The notes under the pieces are model-generated. The model had not been told where the DNA came from. It saw only the letters and a program-made list of their open reading frames with translations, and ran no database searches. From Mycobacterium sp. IS-3022 (GTDB lineage Bacteria > Actinomycetota > Actinomycetes > Mycobacteriales > Mycobacteriaceae), in contig NZ_LQIN01000006.1 of assembly GCF_001500065.1 (NCBI RefSeq), forward strand, positions 62,001 to 126,000: a DNA stretch of 64,000 nt, in the 5' to 3' direction. Positions 39,675-54,889 of the stretch are shown here, piece after piece. Positions within the stretch are counted from its first letter, which is position 1; each line of letters starts with the position of its first letter. Both the position numbers and the translations under genes were made by a program.

Positions 39675-41461
39675 AGCGCCTCGATATCGGTGGCGAACTT
39701 CTGCGCCACCACTTTGCGCTTGACCTTCATCGTCGGGGTCAACTCACCGGTGTCCTCGGTGAAGTCCACGGGCAGGATGCGGAACTTGCGGATCGCCTCG
39801 GCTTTCGACACCGCCTGGTTTGCCTCCTTGACCGCCAGGTCGATCTCGGCGAGCAGGTCGGGGTCGGTCGCCAGGTCGCCGACCGATGCGTCGGCGTTCT
39901 TGCTGTTGCGTTCCTTCCATCCCTCGATCGCCTCGGGGTCGATGGTGATCAGCGCGCCGATGAACGGCTTGGCGTCGCCGACCGCCATCGCCTGGCTGAT
40001 CAGCGGGTGCGCGCGCAACCGGTCCTCCAGGATCGCCGGTGCGACGTTCTTGCCGCCGGCGGTGACGATGATCTCCTTCTTGCGGCCGATGATGGTCAGG
40101 AAGCCGTCGTCGTCGATCGCGCCGAGGTCGCCGGTGTGGAACCAGCCGTCGGAGAACACGGCCTCGGTCTCTTTGTCGTTGTGCCAGTAGCCGGTGAACA
40201 CCACGCCGCCCTTGACCAACAGCTCGTCGTCATCGTTGATGCGCATACTGTTGCCGGGCAACAGCTTTCCGACCGATCCGACCTTGACATCGTCGATCCG
40301 GTTCACCGTGATCGCGGCGCTGGTCTCGGTGAGGCCGTAGCCCTCGTAGATGGCCAGCCCGACTCCGCGGTAGAAGTGGCCCAGCCGGGCGCCCAGCGGA
40401 GCGCCTCCGGAGATCGCGCCGCGGCAGTCTCCGCCGAGCGCGGCGCGCAGCTTGCCGTAGACGAGGCGGTCGAACAGCGCGTGCTTGGCCCGCAGCAGTA
40501 GCCCGGGCCCGCCGGTGTCCTCCGCCTTGCTGTAATCGATCGCGGTGTTGGCGGCGATCTCGAAGATGCGGCCCTTGCCGTCGTTGCGGGCGTTCTGCTC
40601 AGCGGTGTTGTACACCTTCTCGAACACCCGGGGCACCGAGACCACCAGCGTCGGCTTGAACACCGCGAACGTGGGCACGAGGTTCTTGATGTCGCTGGTG
40701 AAACCGAGCGTGACCTTGTACGTGAACGCCGCGAGCGTGATCGCGCGCGCCAGCACGTGCGCGAGCGGCAGGAAGACCAGCATCTTCTCGCCCTTGTCGA
40801 GCAGCGTCGGGAAACAGTCCTTGGCGCCGCGGATCTCGTAGACGAGGTTGGAATGGGTCAGCTGACAGCCCTTGGGCTGGCCGGTGGTACCGGAGGTGTA
40901 GATCAGCGTCGCGGGATCGGCGGCCTTCAGCGCGGCCAGCCGTTCGTCGAGTGCCTTGGCGTCGACCGACTTTCCCGCCTCGGCGAGCTCGTCGAGCGCC
41001 GGAGTGCCCGAGCCCTCGATGCGCAGTACCTCCCGCAGCGCAGGAAGTTCCGTTTCGAGGTGCTCGATCTTGTCGGCGTGCGCGTCGGTCTCGGCGATGA
41101 TCAACACCGCCTCGGAGTCCGAAAGCACGAACTTCACCTGTTCGGGCGAATTGGTCTCGTAGATCGGCACGGTGAGCGCACCGGCGGCCAGGATCGCAAG
41201 ATCCAGGATGGGCCACTCGTAGCGGGTCGCGGACAGCAGCGCGACGCGGTCGCCCGGGGCCACGCCCTTGGCGATTAAACCGAGTGCGGTGGCCCGGATC
41301 TGATCGGCGGCCTGCTTGCAGGTGACGTCGACCCATGTGCCGTCGACGAGACGCTGGAAGATGACATGGTCGGGATCGTCGCGCTCATGGTCGAACACGG
41401 AGCTGACGACGTTGTCGTGCTCGCCCACCGTGAAGGTTGCGGGCACACTGAACTCACGCAC
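39662..41461 (-). CDS. fadD15: Long-chain fatty acyl-CoA synthetase FadD15
   Basis: 599 residues. Adenylates and thioesterifies fatty acids with CoA. Motifs of the family: ATP loop [67 protein letters not shown], and the catalytic lysine in [10 protein letters not shown] near the C-terminus. GTG 41461 agrees with the known N-terminus ([12 protein letters not shown]) and has GGGAGG about 9 bases upstream. A TAGGCT element about 45 bases upstream may be its -10. Also able to supply acyl-CoA to the lipid genes around it (inference). Confidence 0.95.
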   Translation of the reverse strand: MREFSVPATFTVGEHDNVVSSVFDHERDDPDHVIFQRLVDGTWVDVTCKQAADQIRATALGLIAKGVAPGDRVALLSATRYEWPILDLAILAAGALTVPIYETNSPEQVKFVLSDSEAVLIIAETDAHADKIEHLETELPALREVLRIEGSGTPALDELAEAGKSVDAKALDERLAALKAADPATLIYTSGTTGQPKGCQLTHSNLVYEIRGAKDCFPTLLDKGEKMLVFLPLAHVLARAITLAAFTYKVTLGFTSDIKNLVPTFAVFKPTLVVSVPRVFEKVYNTAEQNARNDGKGRIFEIAANTAIDYSKAEDTGGPGLLLRAKHALFDRLVYGKLRAALGGDCRGAISGGAPLGARLGHFYRGVGLAIYEGYGLTETSAAITVNRIDDVKVGSVGKLLPGNSMRINDDDELLVKGGVVFTGYWHNDKETEAVFSDGWFHTGDLGAIDDDGFLTIIGRKKEIIVTAGGKNVAPAILEDRLRAHPLISQAMAVGDAKPFIGALITIDPEAIEGWKERNSKNADASVGDLATDPDLLAEIDLAVKEANQAVSKAEAIRKFRILPVDFTEDTGELTPTMKVKRKVVAQKFATDIEALYEG

Positions 41462-41552
41462 GGTCTTGGCCTCCCGATCCGGCTGGTCTGCTGGAACCAG
41501 CCTAGTCGGCCGCGATCTGCCGGGTCAGGGCCATATGTGAAGCTGGTAGGCC

Positions 41553-41942
41553 ATGTACAGCATCCAGATCGCGGACGACACCTTCGTCGCGGCCGACCCC
41601 GTCGAGGTCGGCCGGTACGTCGCGGATCCTGCGAGCTGGCGGCGCTGGTGGCCCGACCTGCGGTTGACGGTGGTCGAGGATCGCGGGGAGAAGGGCCACC
41701 GCTGGACCGTCACCGGCGCGCTGATCGGGACGATGGAGATCTGGCTGGAACCGGTGCTCGATGGCGTCGTCCTGCACTATTTCCTGCACGCCGAGCCCTC
41801 GGGCGTGGCGGCGTGGCAGCTGGCCAAGATGAATCTGGCCAAGATGAACCACCGGCGGCGGGTCGCGGGTAAGAACATGGCGTTCGAGGTCAAGCAGCGG
41901 CTGGAGGCCACCCGCCCGGTGGGCGTCTCGCCGTTGGCGTGA
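41553..41942 (+). CDS. SRPBCC (polyketide cyclase/START-like) protein, first of two
   Basis: 129 residues (Rv2186c homologue). IADDTFVAADPVEVGRYVAD, RWWPDLRLTVVEDRG and MEIWLEPVLDGVVLHYFLHA are the alternating strands of the helix-grip fold, which forms a cavity for hydrophobic ligands. The C-terminal helix is basic. No catalytic residues apparent, so probably ligand binding or transport. ATG 41553. Leads a run of co-directional genes that ends with the PlsC-like acyltransferase. Confidence 0.85.
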   Translation: MYSIQIADDTFVAADPVEVGRYVADPASWRRWWPDLRLTVVEDRGEKGHRWTVTGALIGTMEIWLEPVLDGVVLHYFLHAEPSGVAAWQLAKMNLAKMNHRRRVAGKNMAFEVKQRLEATRPVGVSPLA

Positions 41943-41974
41943 TGCAGCGTGGCGCCGTCGCCGGCAGGGGAGGG

Positions 41975-41980
41975 TAGATT
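41975..41980 (+). promoter_or_regulatory. -10 element of a probable leaderless SRPBCC/ArsA transcript
   Basis: TAGATT, six bases (TTCACC), then GTG 41987. Would give a leaderless mRNA for the second SRPBCC gene and the coupled ArsA-like gene. Confidence 0.55.
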
Positions 41981-41986
41981 TTCACC

Positions 41987-42424
41987 GTGGCGGACAAGAC
42001 GGCGCAGACCATTCACATCGAGGCCGACCCTTCGACGGTCATGGACGTCATCGCAGACATCGGGTCTTATCCGGACTGGGTGGCCGAGTACAAGGAGACA
42101 GAGGTCCTCGAGGCCGACGCCGAGGGCTATCCGAAGACCGCCCGGCTGGTGCTCGACGCCGCCGTACTCAAGGACACGATGGTGCTGTCGTACGACTGGC
42201 CACCGGACCGCAAGTCCGTGAGGTGGAGCCTGGTGTCCAGCTCACTGTTGAGATCCCTCGAAGGGACATATCGACTGTCTCCCAAGGGATCTGGAACCGA
42301 CGTCACCTATGAGCTGTCGGTGGATCTGGTCATTCCGATGATCGGGCTGTTGAAGCGCAAGGCCGAACGGCGCCTCACCGACACCGCGCTCAAGGACCTC
42401 AAGAAACGAGTCGAGGCTGAGTGA
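41987..42424 (+). CDS. SRPBCC protein, second of two (Rv2185c homologue)
   Basis: 145 residues. KTAQTIHIEADPSTVMDVIA, YPDWVAEYKETEVL, RWSLVSSSLLRSLEGTYRL and a C-terminal helix DTALKDLKKRVEAE are typical of the SRPBCC/START superfamily, as in the coenzyme Q-binding COQ10-type group. A hydrophobic-ligand carrier is likely. Its stop overlaps the GTG of the ArsA-like ATPase (GTGA), so the two are made together. Only about 20% similar by eye to the first SRPBCC protein, so not a recent duplicate. Confidence 0.88.
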   Translation: MADKTAQTIHIEADPSTVMDVIADIGSYPDWVAEYKETEVLEADAEGYPKTARLVLDAAVLKDTMVLSYDWPPDRKSVRWSLVSSSLLRSLEGTYRLSPKGSGTDVTYELSVDLVIPMIGLLKRKAERRLTDTALKDLKKRVEAE

Positions 42425-43698
42425 GCGCCGATGCCGTCGACATGCCTGCCGCCAGAATCAGCCTGTTCGTCGGTAAGGGCGGAGTAGGCAAGTCGACGTT
42501 GGCGACGGCCACCGCCGTGCGCGACGCACGGGCGGGCCTGCGGGTGCTGATCGTCTCGACCGACCAGGCGCATTCCATCGGCGACGTGCTCGGCACGACG
42601 GTGACCCCCACCGGATCGGGCGAGCCGACCCGGGTGTTCGCCGACCTGGAAACCGGGGGAGCCGTCCCCGGTGGCGGTTCCCTCGATGCGCTCGCGCTGG
42701 ACACGCTGTCGCTGCTCGAGTCGCGGTGGCGCGAGATCGCCGGGTTACTGTCCGGCAGGTTCTCCGAGTCGGAGTTGGGAAGCGTTGCCCCGGAAGAGCT
42801 TTCGGCACTGCCCGGGGTGCAGGAGGTGCTCGGGCTGCACGAGGTGGGTGAGCTGGCGGCCTCCGGGCGGTGGGACCGCGTCGTGGTGGACTGTGCGTCG
42901 ACCGCCGACGCGCTGCGCATGCTGACCCTGCCCGCGACGTTCGGTCTGTATCTGGAGCGGGCGTGGCCGCGGCACCGGCGGCTGTCCACCGGAGCCGATG
43001 ACCCGCACACCGCTGCCGTCGTGGCCCTGTTCGAGCGGGTGGGCGCCGGAACCGAGCGGCTGAGCACATTGCTCACCGACGAGTCCAAGGTCAGCGCGCA
43101 TCTGGTGATGACGGCCGAGCGGGTGGTGGCGGCGGAGGCGGCGCGGACGCTGGGATCGCTGTCGCTGATGGGTGTTCAGGTTGCGGAGTTGATCGTCAAT
43201 CAGATCCTCGTGCAAGACGATTCGTATGAGTACCGCAACCTGCCCGACCATCCCGCGTTCGACTGGTACACCGAGCGGATCTCGGAGCAGCGGACCGTCC
43301 TCGATGAGCTCGACGCCACGATCGGCGACGTCCGCCTGGTGCTGGTGCCCCATATGGCGGGCGAACCGATCGGCGCCAAGGCGCTCGGTGAGCTGCTGGA
43401 CAGCGCGCGCCGCCGGGACGGGTCGGCGCCGCCGGGGCCGCTGCGTCCGATCGTCGACCGCGAGTCGGGCTCTGGCCTCGAATCGGTCTACCGGTTGCGG
43501 CTAGAGTTACCGCAGGTCGACTCTTCGGCGCTTTCGCTTGGCAGGGTCGACGACGACTTGATCATCGGCGCCGGCGGCTTACGGCGCCGGGTCCGTCTAG
43601 CGTCCGTGCTGCGTAGGTGCATCGTGGTGGACGCGCAATTGCGAGGGTGTGAGTTGACCGTGCGGTTCCGTCCGAATCCGGAGGTGTGGCCGAAGTGA
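42421..43698 (+). CDS. ArsA/GET3-like ATPase (Rv2184c homologue)
   Basis: 425 residues. Deviant Walker A GKGGVGKST at 18-26, with the signature lysine Lys19 and P-loop Lys24; VLIVSTDQAHSIGDVLGT carries the switch I aspartate; DRVVVDCASTADALRML is the Walker B/switch II region. Family members drive ion export or insert membrane proteins. No arsR, arsB or arsC nearby, and no arsenite-binding cysteine triad is evident, so arsenic resistance is unlikely. Single ATPase domain, so a dimer is expected. Start GTG is coupled to the SRPBCC gene; its stop overlaps the next start. Confidence 0.9.
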   Translation: MSADAVDMPAARISLFVGKGGVGKSTLATATAVRDARAGLRVLIVSTDQAHSIGDVLGTTVTPTGSGEPTRVFADLETGGAVPGGGSLDALALDTLSLLESRWREIAGLLSGRFSESELGSVAPEELSALPGVQEVLGLHEVGELAASGRWDRVVVDCASTADALRMLTLPATFGLYLERAWPRHRRLSTGADDPHTAAVVALFERVGAGTERLSTLLTDESKVSAHLVMTAERVVAAEAARTLGSLSLMGVQVAELIVNQILVQDDSYEYRNLPDHPAFDWYTERISEQRTVLDELDATIGDVRLVLVPHMAGEPIGAKALGELLDSARRRDGSAPPGPLRPIVDRESGSGLESVYRLRLELPQVDSSALSLGRVDDDLIIGAGGLRRRVRLASVLRRCIVVDAQLRGCELTVRFRPNPEVWPK

Positions 43699-44081
43699 CT
43701 GGCCCACACGCCGATCTCGGGCCGGAGCTGCGCCAGCTCGCGCAGACGATCCTGGACAAGCTCGACCCCGCGTTGCGGCTCGCCGCAGCGCGGGCGATGG
43801 GCAGCGGCGCGGGCAAGTGCCAGCAGGTGTGGTGCCCCGTCTGTGCGCTTGCGGCGCTGGTGGCCGGCGAACAGCATCCGCTGCTCACGGTCATCGCGGA
43901 GCACAGCGTCGCGTTGCTGGCCGTGGTTCGGGCGGTTCTCGAGCAGGCCGAGCGGCAGACGGGGTCGGGCGAACCGCCCGACGGCCCGCCGACACCGCCG
44001 ACCGAGCCCGGCCCGGACGGACCCGAGCCGCCGCCCGCACCGGGCCGCTATCAACACATCCCCGTCACAGTCGAGGAGTAA
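43695..44081 (+). CDS. Small protein with Cys-x4-C-x2-C motif (Rv2183c homologue)
   Basis: 128 residues. A helical N-terminus (GPELRQLAQTILDKLDPALR), then GKCQQVWCPVCALAALVAGEQ with three cysteines, a hydrophobic helix, and a Pro/Gly-rich acidic tail after about residue 92. GTG 43695 overlaps the ATPase stop (GTGA) and has GGAGG 10 bases upstream; GTG 43686 is also in frame. Probably binds a metal and acts with the ATPase; function unknown. Confidence 0.8.
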   Translation: MTGPHADLGPELRQLAQTILDKLDPALRLAAARAMGSGAGKCQQVWCPVCALAALVAGEQHPLLTVIAEHSVALLAVVRAVLEQAERQTGSGEPPDGPPTPPTEPGPDGPEPPPAPGRYQHIPVTVEE

Positions 44082-44165
44082 GTGTTGCTCGCTGTGGTCG
44101 CATCCACAGCGCGTGGGTAAAGTTGTCGCAGAACACCGGCCGGTGTTCGCTCACCGGGAGGGCCC

Positions 44166-44891
44166 ATGTGGTATTGGCTGTTCAAGTACATCTTCATGGG
44201 GCCACTGCTTTCACTGCTGGGTAGGCCCAAAGTCCAAGGGCTTGAACATGTTCCGCACTCCGGTGCGGCGATTCTGGCCAGTAACCACCTCGCGGTCGCG
44301 GACAGCTTTTATCTGCCGTTGGTGGTCAGCCGCAGGATCACGTTCCTGGCCAAGGCCGAGTACTTCACCGGCACCGGCATCAAGGGCTGGTTCACCCGCT
44401 GGTTCTACACCGTCGCCGGTCAGGTGCCGATCGACCGCACCGATGCCGACAGCGCGCAGAGCGCTCTGAACACGGCCGAGCGCATCCTCGCCGAGGGCAA
44501 GCTGCTCGGGATGTATCCCGAAGGCACCCGGTCGCCCGACGGACGGCTCTACAAGGGCAAGACCGGCCTGGCCAGGCTGGCGCTGCAGACCGGTGTGCCG
44601 GTGATTCCGGTCGCCATGATCGGAACCGACGTCGTCAATCCGCCGGGCAGCAAGATGTGGCGCTTCGGTCGGGTACAGGTCAAGTTCGGCAAGCCGATGG
44701 ACTTCAGCCGCTTCGAGGGGCTGGCGGGCAACCGCTTCATCGAGCGCGCGGTCATCGATGAGGTGATGTACGAGTTGATGCGGTTGTCCGGTCAGGAGTA
44801 CGTCGACCTCTACGCCGCCGACATCAAGGAGGGTAGGGCCGACGACGCGATGAAGCCGTCGGCCCGCATGCCGGAAGTAGCCGCCGGTTAG
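44166..44891 (+). CDS. 1-acyl-sn-glycerol-3-phosphate acyltransferase (PlsC family)
   Basis: 241 residues (Rv2182c homologue). The catalytic NHxxxxD motif (NHLAVAD, His41 and Asp46) and the substrate motif PEGTRS (118-123) are intact, with [12 protein letters not shown] as the fourth block. Expected to acylate lysophosphatidate or a related lysophospholipid at the inner membrane face; a hydrophobic N-terminus anchors it. ATG 44166 follows GGGAGGGCCC. A TAAAGT element about 45 bases upstream may be its -10. Its last four bases overlap the convergent mannosyltransferase gene. Confidence 0.92.
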   Translation: MWYWLFKYIFMGPLLSLLGRPKVQGLEHVPHSGAAILASNHLAVADSFYLPLVVSRRITFLAKAEYFTGTGIKGWFTRWFYTVAGQVPIDRTDADSAQSALNTAERILAEGKLLGMYPEGTRSPDGRLYKGKTGLARLALQTGVPVIPVAMIGTDVVNPPGSKMWRFGRVQVKFGKPMDFSRFEGLAGNRFIERAVIDEVMYELMRLSGQEYVDLYAADIKEGRADDAMKPSARMPEVAAG

Positions 44892-46165
44892 TTGACCGCG
44901 GGCACCGGCGCGGCGTCGACGACCGGCCTGCTGCGCTGCGCGGTGGCCACCGACAGTGAGCCCGCCGAGACGATCACCGCGATCGCCCACCACACGTAGG
45001 AGCCGCCGGCGAGTTGGCGCCACAGCGACGCCGCGGTCTCCTTGTGCTCAGGCATCAGCGTGATCGGCGTCCACACCATCAACGCCAAACCTGCGACCGC
45101 CACCACGGCCAGCGCCGCGTGCCGTCTTCGGTACGCCACCAGCGCCGCGACCACCAGCGCGGGCAGCGCCCACACCCAGTGGTGCGACCACGACACCGGT
45201 GACACCACGAGCCCGAACATGGCCACGCAGATCAGTGCGAGGACGGGCTGATCGGCCTTGAGCACGCGTCGCACCGCCCACACGGTCAGCCCCAGCACCG
45301 CGAAACAGGCTATTGCCCACAGCACGAACCGCGGTCCTTCGCCCAGCCCGAGCCGGGCCAACGCGCCCGCGATGTTCTGGTTGGTGTTCAGCGTCGCGGT
45401 GCCGATGCGATCGGTGTTGCGCACCGTCTCGGTCCAGTACTCGAGCGAGTCACGCCAGGCGAACGCGACCCCGACCAGCGTGGCGACGACGGCGGACGCC
45501 GCGGTGACGAGCAGTGCGCGGGTGTCGCGACGCAGCAGGAAGTAGAGCAGGAAGACCGCCGGGGTGAGTTTCAGCGCGATCGCCAGCCCGAGCAGCATGC
45601 CCCGCGGCCACGGTGTCCGGCGCGGCACGCAATCGGCGATCACCAGCGTCATCAACACCACGTTGATCTGCCCGAAGTCGAAGTTCGACCGGATGGGCTC
45701 CAAGTAGACGACCGCCGGTGCGACGACGGCCGCGGCCAGCCACGCCTGCCGCAGCCACGCGGGTTCGCCGGTCACCGTGGTCGCGGGCCAGACGTCGCAC
45801 CGGTGAAGCACGATCGTCACCGCGACGATCAGCAACACCAGCGTGGTCACCGTGATCGCCGCGCTGGCCGCCTCCAACGACAACAACGCGAACGGGGAGA
45901 AGGCCACGGCGGCCAGCGGCGGATAGGTGAACGGCAGGTCCAGCCCGCCCCGCGTGTGGAACATCGCGCCGTCGGCGTAGAGCGCTCGACCGTCCAGCCA
46001 GGCTTGTCCGCCCATCCGGTAGACGTCGACGTCGATGCGGTAAGGGACCGGGCCGAGCAACCGCCAACCCGCCCAGGCCAACGCGGCCACGGTGAGCAAC
46101 TGGAACAGCCGCCAGGCGAGCGTTGGCCCCCAACCAGCCCCGCCGGGCGACCGCCACATACTCAT
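44888..46165 (-). CDS. GT87/GT-C alpha-1,2-mannosyltransferase (Rv2181 homologue)
   Basis: 425 residues, integral membrane enzyme with about ten helices. The first periplasmic loop has [12 protein letters not shown] with the catalytic acidic residues, then [30 protein letters not shown] and [17 protein letters not shown], all typical of the DUF2029 family. In M. tuberculosis Rv2181 adds the alpha-1,2 branches of lipomannan and mannan caps, using polyprenyl-phosphate-mannose. ATG 46165 chosen (MSMWRSP); TAGTCT lies 10 bases upstream. Longer starts are possible. Divergent from the membrane-protein gene at 46277. Confidence 0.92.
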   Translation of the reverse strand: MSMWRSPGGAGWGPTLAWRLFQLLTVAALAWAGWRLLGPVPYRIDVDVYRMGGQAWLDGRALYADGAMFHTRGGLDLPFTYPPLAAVAFSPFALLSLEAASAAITVTTLVLLIVAVTIVLHRCDVWPATTVTGEPAWLRQAWLAAAVVAPAVVYLEPIRSNFDFGQINVVLMTLVIADCVPRRTPWPRGMLLGLAIALKLTPAVFLLYFLLRRDTRALLVTAASAVVATLVGVAFAWRDSLEYWTETVRNTDRIGTATLNTNQNIAGALARLGLGEGPRFVLWAIACFAVLGLTVWAVRRVLKADQPVLALICVAMFGLVVSPVSWSHHWVWALPALVVAALVAYRRRHAALAVVAVAGLALMVWTPITLMPEHKETAASLWRQLAGGSYVWWAIAVIVSAGSLSVATAQRSRPVVDAAPVPAVN

Positions 46166-46264
46166 GTCATCGACCAGACTATCGGGGTGCACCGGCAGGT
46201 CGGCCGGTATCCCGGCCACGACACGCGCAGGTCATTGTGCTCCTCGCGTCCGCAGCGGGCGGCG

Positions 46265-46270
46265 TAAGTT
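46265..46270 (+). promoter_or_regulatory. -10 element of a probable leaderless membrane-protein transcript
   Basis: TAAGTT, then TTCTGA, then GTG 46277. No ribosome-binding site is present. Confidence 0.5.
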
Positions 46271-46276
46271 TTCTGA

Positions 46277-47175
46277 GTGCTCGCGGACATCCACCTCGAC
46301 TTCGCCGTCCCCCCGGCGCGGGTGCCGCTCGTGTTCTGCCTGGTCGCGTTCATCCTGACGTTCTTCGTGACCCGCACGATCGTGCGGTACATCCGCAGCC
46401 ACCAGAACAGCACTGCGCCACGCAAGTGGTGGCAGCCGCGCAATATCTCTGTTTCGGCGGCGCAGGGTAGTGGGCTGCACATCCACCACGTGGTGATCGG
46501 TGTGGTCCTGGTCATGGTCTCCGGTGTGACGATGGTGACGTTGGCGGTTGACGGGGGAGTACCCGAATTCACGGCGGCGGCAATCTTTTTCGGAATCGGC
46601 GCGGCGCTGGTCCTCGACGAGTTCGCGTTGATCCTGCATCTGGAGGACGTGTACTGGGCCGAGGACGGGCGGACCTCGGTCGATGCGGTGTTCGCCGCGG
46701 TCGCCGTCGCCGGCCTGCTGATTCTGGGTTTCAACCCGCTGTCGTTCTTCGACATCGACATCTGGCGCACCGACCACAATCTGCTGGCGCGGGCGGGGGT
46801 GATCGCGGCGGCGGTGCTGACGCTGCTGCTTGCCGTCGTTGTGCTGCTCAAGGGCAAGGTGTGGACAGGGCTGATCGGGATGTTCCTCACACCGCTGCTC
46901 GTCGTCGGTGCGATCCGGTTGTCCCGCCCGCATGCGCCGTGGGCGCGCTGGCGCTACACCAACCGGCCCCGCAAGATGCGCCGGGCGCTGGAACGGGAGC
47001 GGTGGCTGCGGCGGCCCGTCGTGCAGGCCAAGTTGTGGTTGCAGGACGCCGTCGCCGGCATGCCCAAGTTCCCAGACGACGCGGAGGTCGACGAGCAACT
47101 CGACCGCGAAATCCGCGCCGCTCCGGCGCCGAAGGACCGGTCGGTCGCGGCGGAAACCGAAAAGGAACCTGCTTA

Positions 47176-47176
<1 letters not shown>
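46277..47176 (+). CDS. Polytopic membrane protein (Rv2180c homologue)
   Basis: 299 residues with about six helices: residues 12-35 (VPLVFCLVAFILTFFVTRTI), 70-95, 100-125, 135-155, 165-190 and 195-215. A cytoplasmic, basic C-terminal tail of about 80 residues includes KMRRALERERWLRR. The HIHHVV histidines at the second helix could bind metal. No family function recognised. Stop TAG shares its last base with the GTG of the exoribonuclease gene (TAGTG), so the two are coupled. Confidence 0.85.
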
Positions 47177-49093
<1,917 letters not shown>

Positions 49094-49100
49094 ATCGCGG

Positions 49101-50291
49101 CTAGAAGAGGTTGGGCAGGTTGCTGCCGGCGGTCCATGCGGCCGCCGCGATCAGCGCCGTCAGCGTCAACACGGCGACCACCCAGAACAGCAGCGTGCGG
49201 CGAGCGCGCTGCCGCGCCCAGTAGAACTCGTCGAGGTCGATTCCAGCGAACTGTCCCACCGCCGGCTGGAGTTCGGGCTCGGGCACCGGCCAGTCGTCTC
49301 GCGGTAGCGTCCGGGTCTGTTGGCGCGGCGCCGGTGAATTCGCCGTCCGCGCCGCGGCGGTCTGCAGGGCCGCGGACGCATGCTGGGCGGAATTGCGGGG
49401 AGCCGGCACCCGGAACGGCGGCAACCCGAGTTCGTCGACGATCGCCTCCAGGTGCTCGCCCATCTCATCGGCGTCGGCGTAGCGGTGCGCGGTGTCGCGG
49501 GCGGTGGCCCGCGCCACCAGATCGTCGAATTGCGCTGGGACGCCGGCGATCGTCGAGCTCGGTGCCGGCACGTCGTTGTCCATCCGCTGATAGGCCACCG
49601 CGAGCGCGGTGTCGCCGGCGAACGGCGTATGGCCGGTCAGCAGTTCGTAGGTCAGGATCCCGACTGCGTAGACGTCGCTGCGTGGGTCGGCGTCGCCGGT
49701 GCTGACCTGTTCCGGCGACAGATACGCCGCGGTGCCCAGGATGACGCTGGTGGAGGTGATTTTCGCTTCGGCGACCGCGCGCACCAGCCCGAAGTCGGCG
49801 ATCTTGACGTCGCCGCCGTCGGAGATCAGCACGTTCTCGGGCTTGACGTCGCGGTGCACCAGGCCCGCCCGGTGCGCCGCCGCGAGTCCGCCGAGAACCG
49901 GCGCCAGCACCGCCGCGGCCGCATGCGGGGGCATCGGCCCGCGCTCGCGCAGCAGTTCGCGAAGCGTCCCACCCTCGACGAGTTCCATCACCAGGAAGGG
50001 GGGATGGCCACCTACGGCTCCGCCGCCCTGGTCGTACACGGCGACCAGGCCGGGATCGGTCAACCGGGCGACCGCGCGTGCCTCACGCTGGAACCGGGTC
50101 AAGAACTGCGTGTCCCCCGCGTACCGCGCGTCCATCACCTTGAGCGCCACGGGCCGATCGAGGCGTAGGTCGAGCCCACGGTAGACCGCGGACATGCCGC
50201 CGGTGGCGATCAAGGTGTCGACGCGGTACCGACCGTCGAGCACGGCCCCGGCAAGCGGGTCCGTGTGCGGGTAGGCATCCACCGAAGACAT
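49101..50291 (-). CDS. pknL: Serine/threonine protein kinase PknL
   Basis: 396 residues. Hanks-type kinase: glycine loop IATGGMSAVYRG, ATP lysine Lys51 (ALKVM), catalytic loop HRDVKPEN with Asp147, DFGL with Asp165, and an activation loop with Thr178/Thr180 before GTAAYLSPEQ. A Pro/Ala/Arg juxtamembrane linker follows at about 285-365, then a membrane helix (LLFWVVAVLTLTALIAAAAW) and only a few residues outside, so it has no extracellular sensor domain. Start ATG 50291. Its known substrate is encoded divergently next to it. Confidence 0.95.
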   Translation of the reverse strand: MSSVDAYPHTDPLAGAVLDGRYRVDTLIATGGMSAVYRGLDLRLDRPVALKVMDARYAGDTQFLTRFQREARAVARLTDPGLVAVYDQGGGAVGGHPPFLVMELVEGGTLRELLRERGPMPPHAAAAVLAPVLGGLAAAHRAGLVHRDVKPENVLISDGGDVKIADFGLVRAVAEAKITSTSVILGTAAYLSPEQVSTGDADPRSDVYAVGILTYELLTGHTPFAGDTALAVAYQRMDNDVPAPSSTIAGVPAQFDDLVARATARDTAHRYADADEMGEHLEAIVDELGLPPFRVPAPRNSAQHASAALQTAAARTANSPAPRQQTRTLPRDDWPVPEPELQPAVGQFAGIDLDEFYWARQRARRTLLFWVVAVLTLTALIAAAAWTAGSNLPNLF

Positions 50292-50345
50292 GTTACGGAG
50301 GGCGATCTCGTCGATTTCGCGCCTCCGGCCGGGCGTGACCGGATT

Positions 50346-50351
50346 TAGACT
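50346..50351 (+). promoter_or_regulatory. -10 element of a probable leaderless Rv2175c-type transcript
   Basis: TAGACT, seven bases, then GTG 50359. If used, it fixes the start after the N-terminal tail known from M. tuberculosis. Confidence 0.5.
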
Positions 50352-50683
50352 CGGTGCCGTGAGCAGTATTCCGGCCGCGGAGGACGTCCTCGACCCGGCC
50401 GAGGATGTCTACGACCTGCCGACCGTCGCCGAGATGCTGGGCGTGGCGGTGACCAAGGTGCATCAGCAACTGCGCGACGGCCATCTGATCGGGGTGCGCC
50501 GAGACGGCGCGGTGGTGGTCCCGAAGATCTTCTTCGACGCCACCGGCCACGTCGTCAAGACGCTGCCCGGTCTACTGGTCGTGTTGCGCGACGGCGGTTA
50601 CCACGACACCGAGATCGTGCGCTGGCTGTTCACCCCCGACGCATCGTTGACGATCAGGCGCGACGGCACCACCGACGCGTTGG

Positions 50684-54061
<3,378 letters not shown>

Positions 54062-54085
54062 GAGGTCATCGTGCCAGATGCCCGA

Positions 54086-54700
54086 TCACAGTGGCAGTGA
54101 CCGGCCCAGGATCGCGAAAGCGCGCGGATCGCCCGCGAAGTGGTAGCCGCGGATAACGTCGGTGAACCCCAGCCTGCGGTACAAACGCCACGCCCGATTC
54201 GCCTCGCCGTTGATCTCGGGCGTCGACAGCAACACGTGGGACTCCTCCCGGCCGGCGAGCAGCCTGCGGGCCAACGCCTCACCGAGCCCACGGCCCTGAG
54301 CGCGGGGGTGGATGTGCAACTCGGTGAGCTCGAAGTAGCTCGTCATCAACTCTGCGATCCGCGCCCGGTCGGCCCCCACGCGCTGCAGCCCGGCCACGAC
54401 CTGCTGTTGCCACCACTGATCCGGTGCGCCGCAGTAGCCGTAGGCGACGCCGAGAATGGCGGCGCTGCACGGATCGGCGTCAAGGCCCTCGACGGCGGCG
54501 ACGGCCTTCCATCCCGGCCTGCGGGTGTGCTCGAGCCACATCGACGCCCGCTGGTCCTCGGTGCCGCGTGGATAGCGCATCGCGTCGACGTAGACGGCGA
54601 GCGCGTCACCGAGCCGGCGTTGCATATCGCCCGGCGACAGATCGATGAGAAATGTCGCCAACTGTGCCTGCCTCTCCGCGTGCCTTGCGGTGTCGTCCAC
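54086..54700 (-). CDS. GNAT family acetyltransferase (Rv2170 homologue)
   Basis: 204 residues. Acetyl-CoA binding motif HIHPRAQGRGLGEALARRLL (about 133-152) followed by NRAWRLYRRLGFTDVIRGY, the classic GNAT C-terminal half. The N-terminal 60 residues (LIDLSPGDMQRRLGDALAVYVDAM) are helical and specific to this group. The M. tuberculosis counterpart is reported to acetylate isocitrate dehydrogenase; I rely on memory for that. GTG 54700. First gene of the lppM-idsA2-mptA run. Confidence 0.88.
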   Translation of the reverse strand: MDDTARHAERQAQLATFLIDLSPGDMQRRLGDALAVYVDAMRYPRGTEDQRASMWLEHTRRPGWKAVAAVEGLDADPCSAAILGVAYGYCGAPDQWWQQQVVAGLQRVGADRARIAELMTSYFELTELHIHPRAQGRGLGEALARRLLAGREESHVLLSTPEINGEANRAWRLYRRLGFTDVIRGYHFAGDPRAFAILGRSLPL

Positions 54701-54889
54701 ACCATTATCGAGCGCAGCCGCCCGCGCTCTCCAAACGGCGGTGTCACGTCATACAATCGGGCGTCGAACTAGGTGGTACGGCTCAGATCGACCTCGTATC
54801 ATGACTGTTAGGTGCCCGGAAGGCGGGCGCCGTCGAGTTTGGACTTCGAGACGGCCGCAGTCGGCCCAGGGTTTCCGAGGGAGGGACGA

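Noticed and set aside
42421..43698. An arsenical resistance pump
   Set aside because: The ATPase is ArsA-like, but only one domain is present, no metal-binding cysteine triad is evident and no arsB, arsC or arsR lies nearby.
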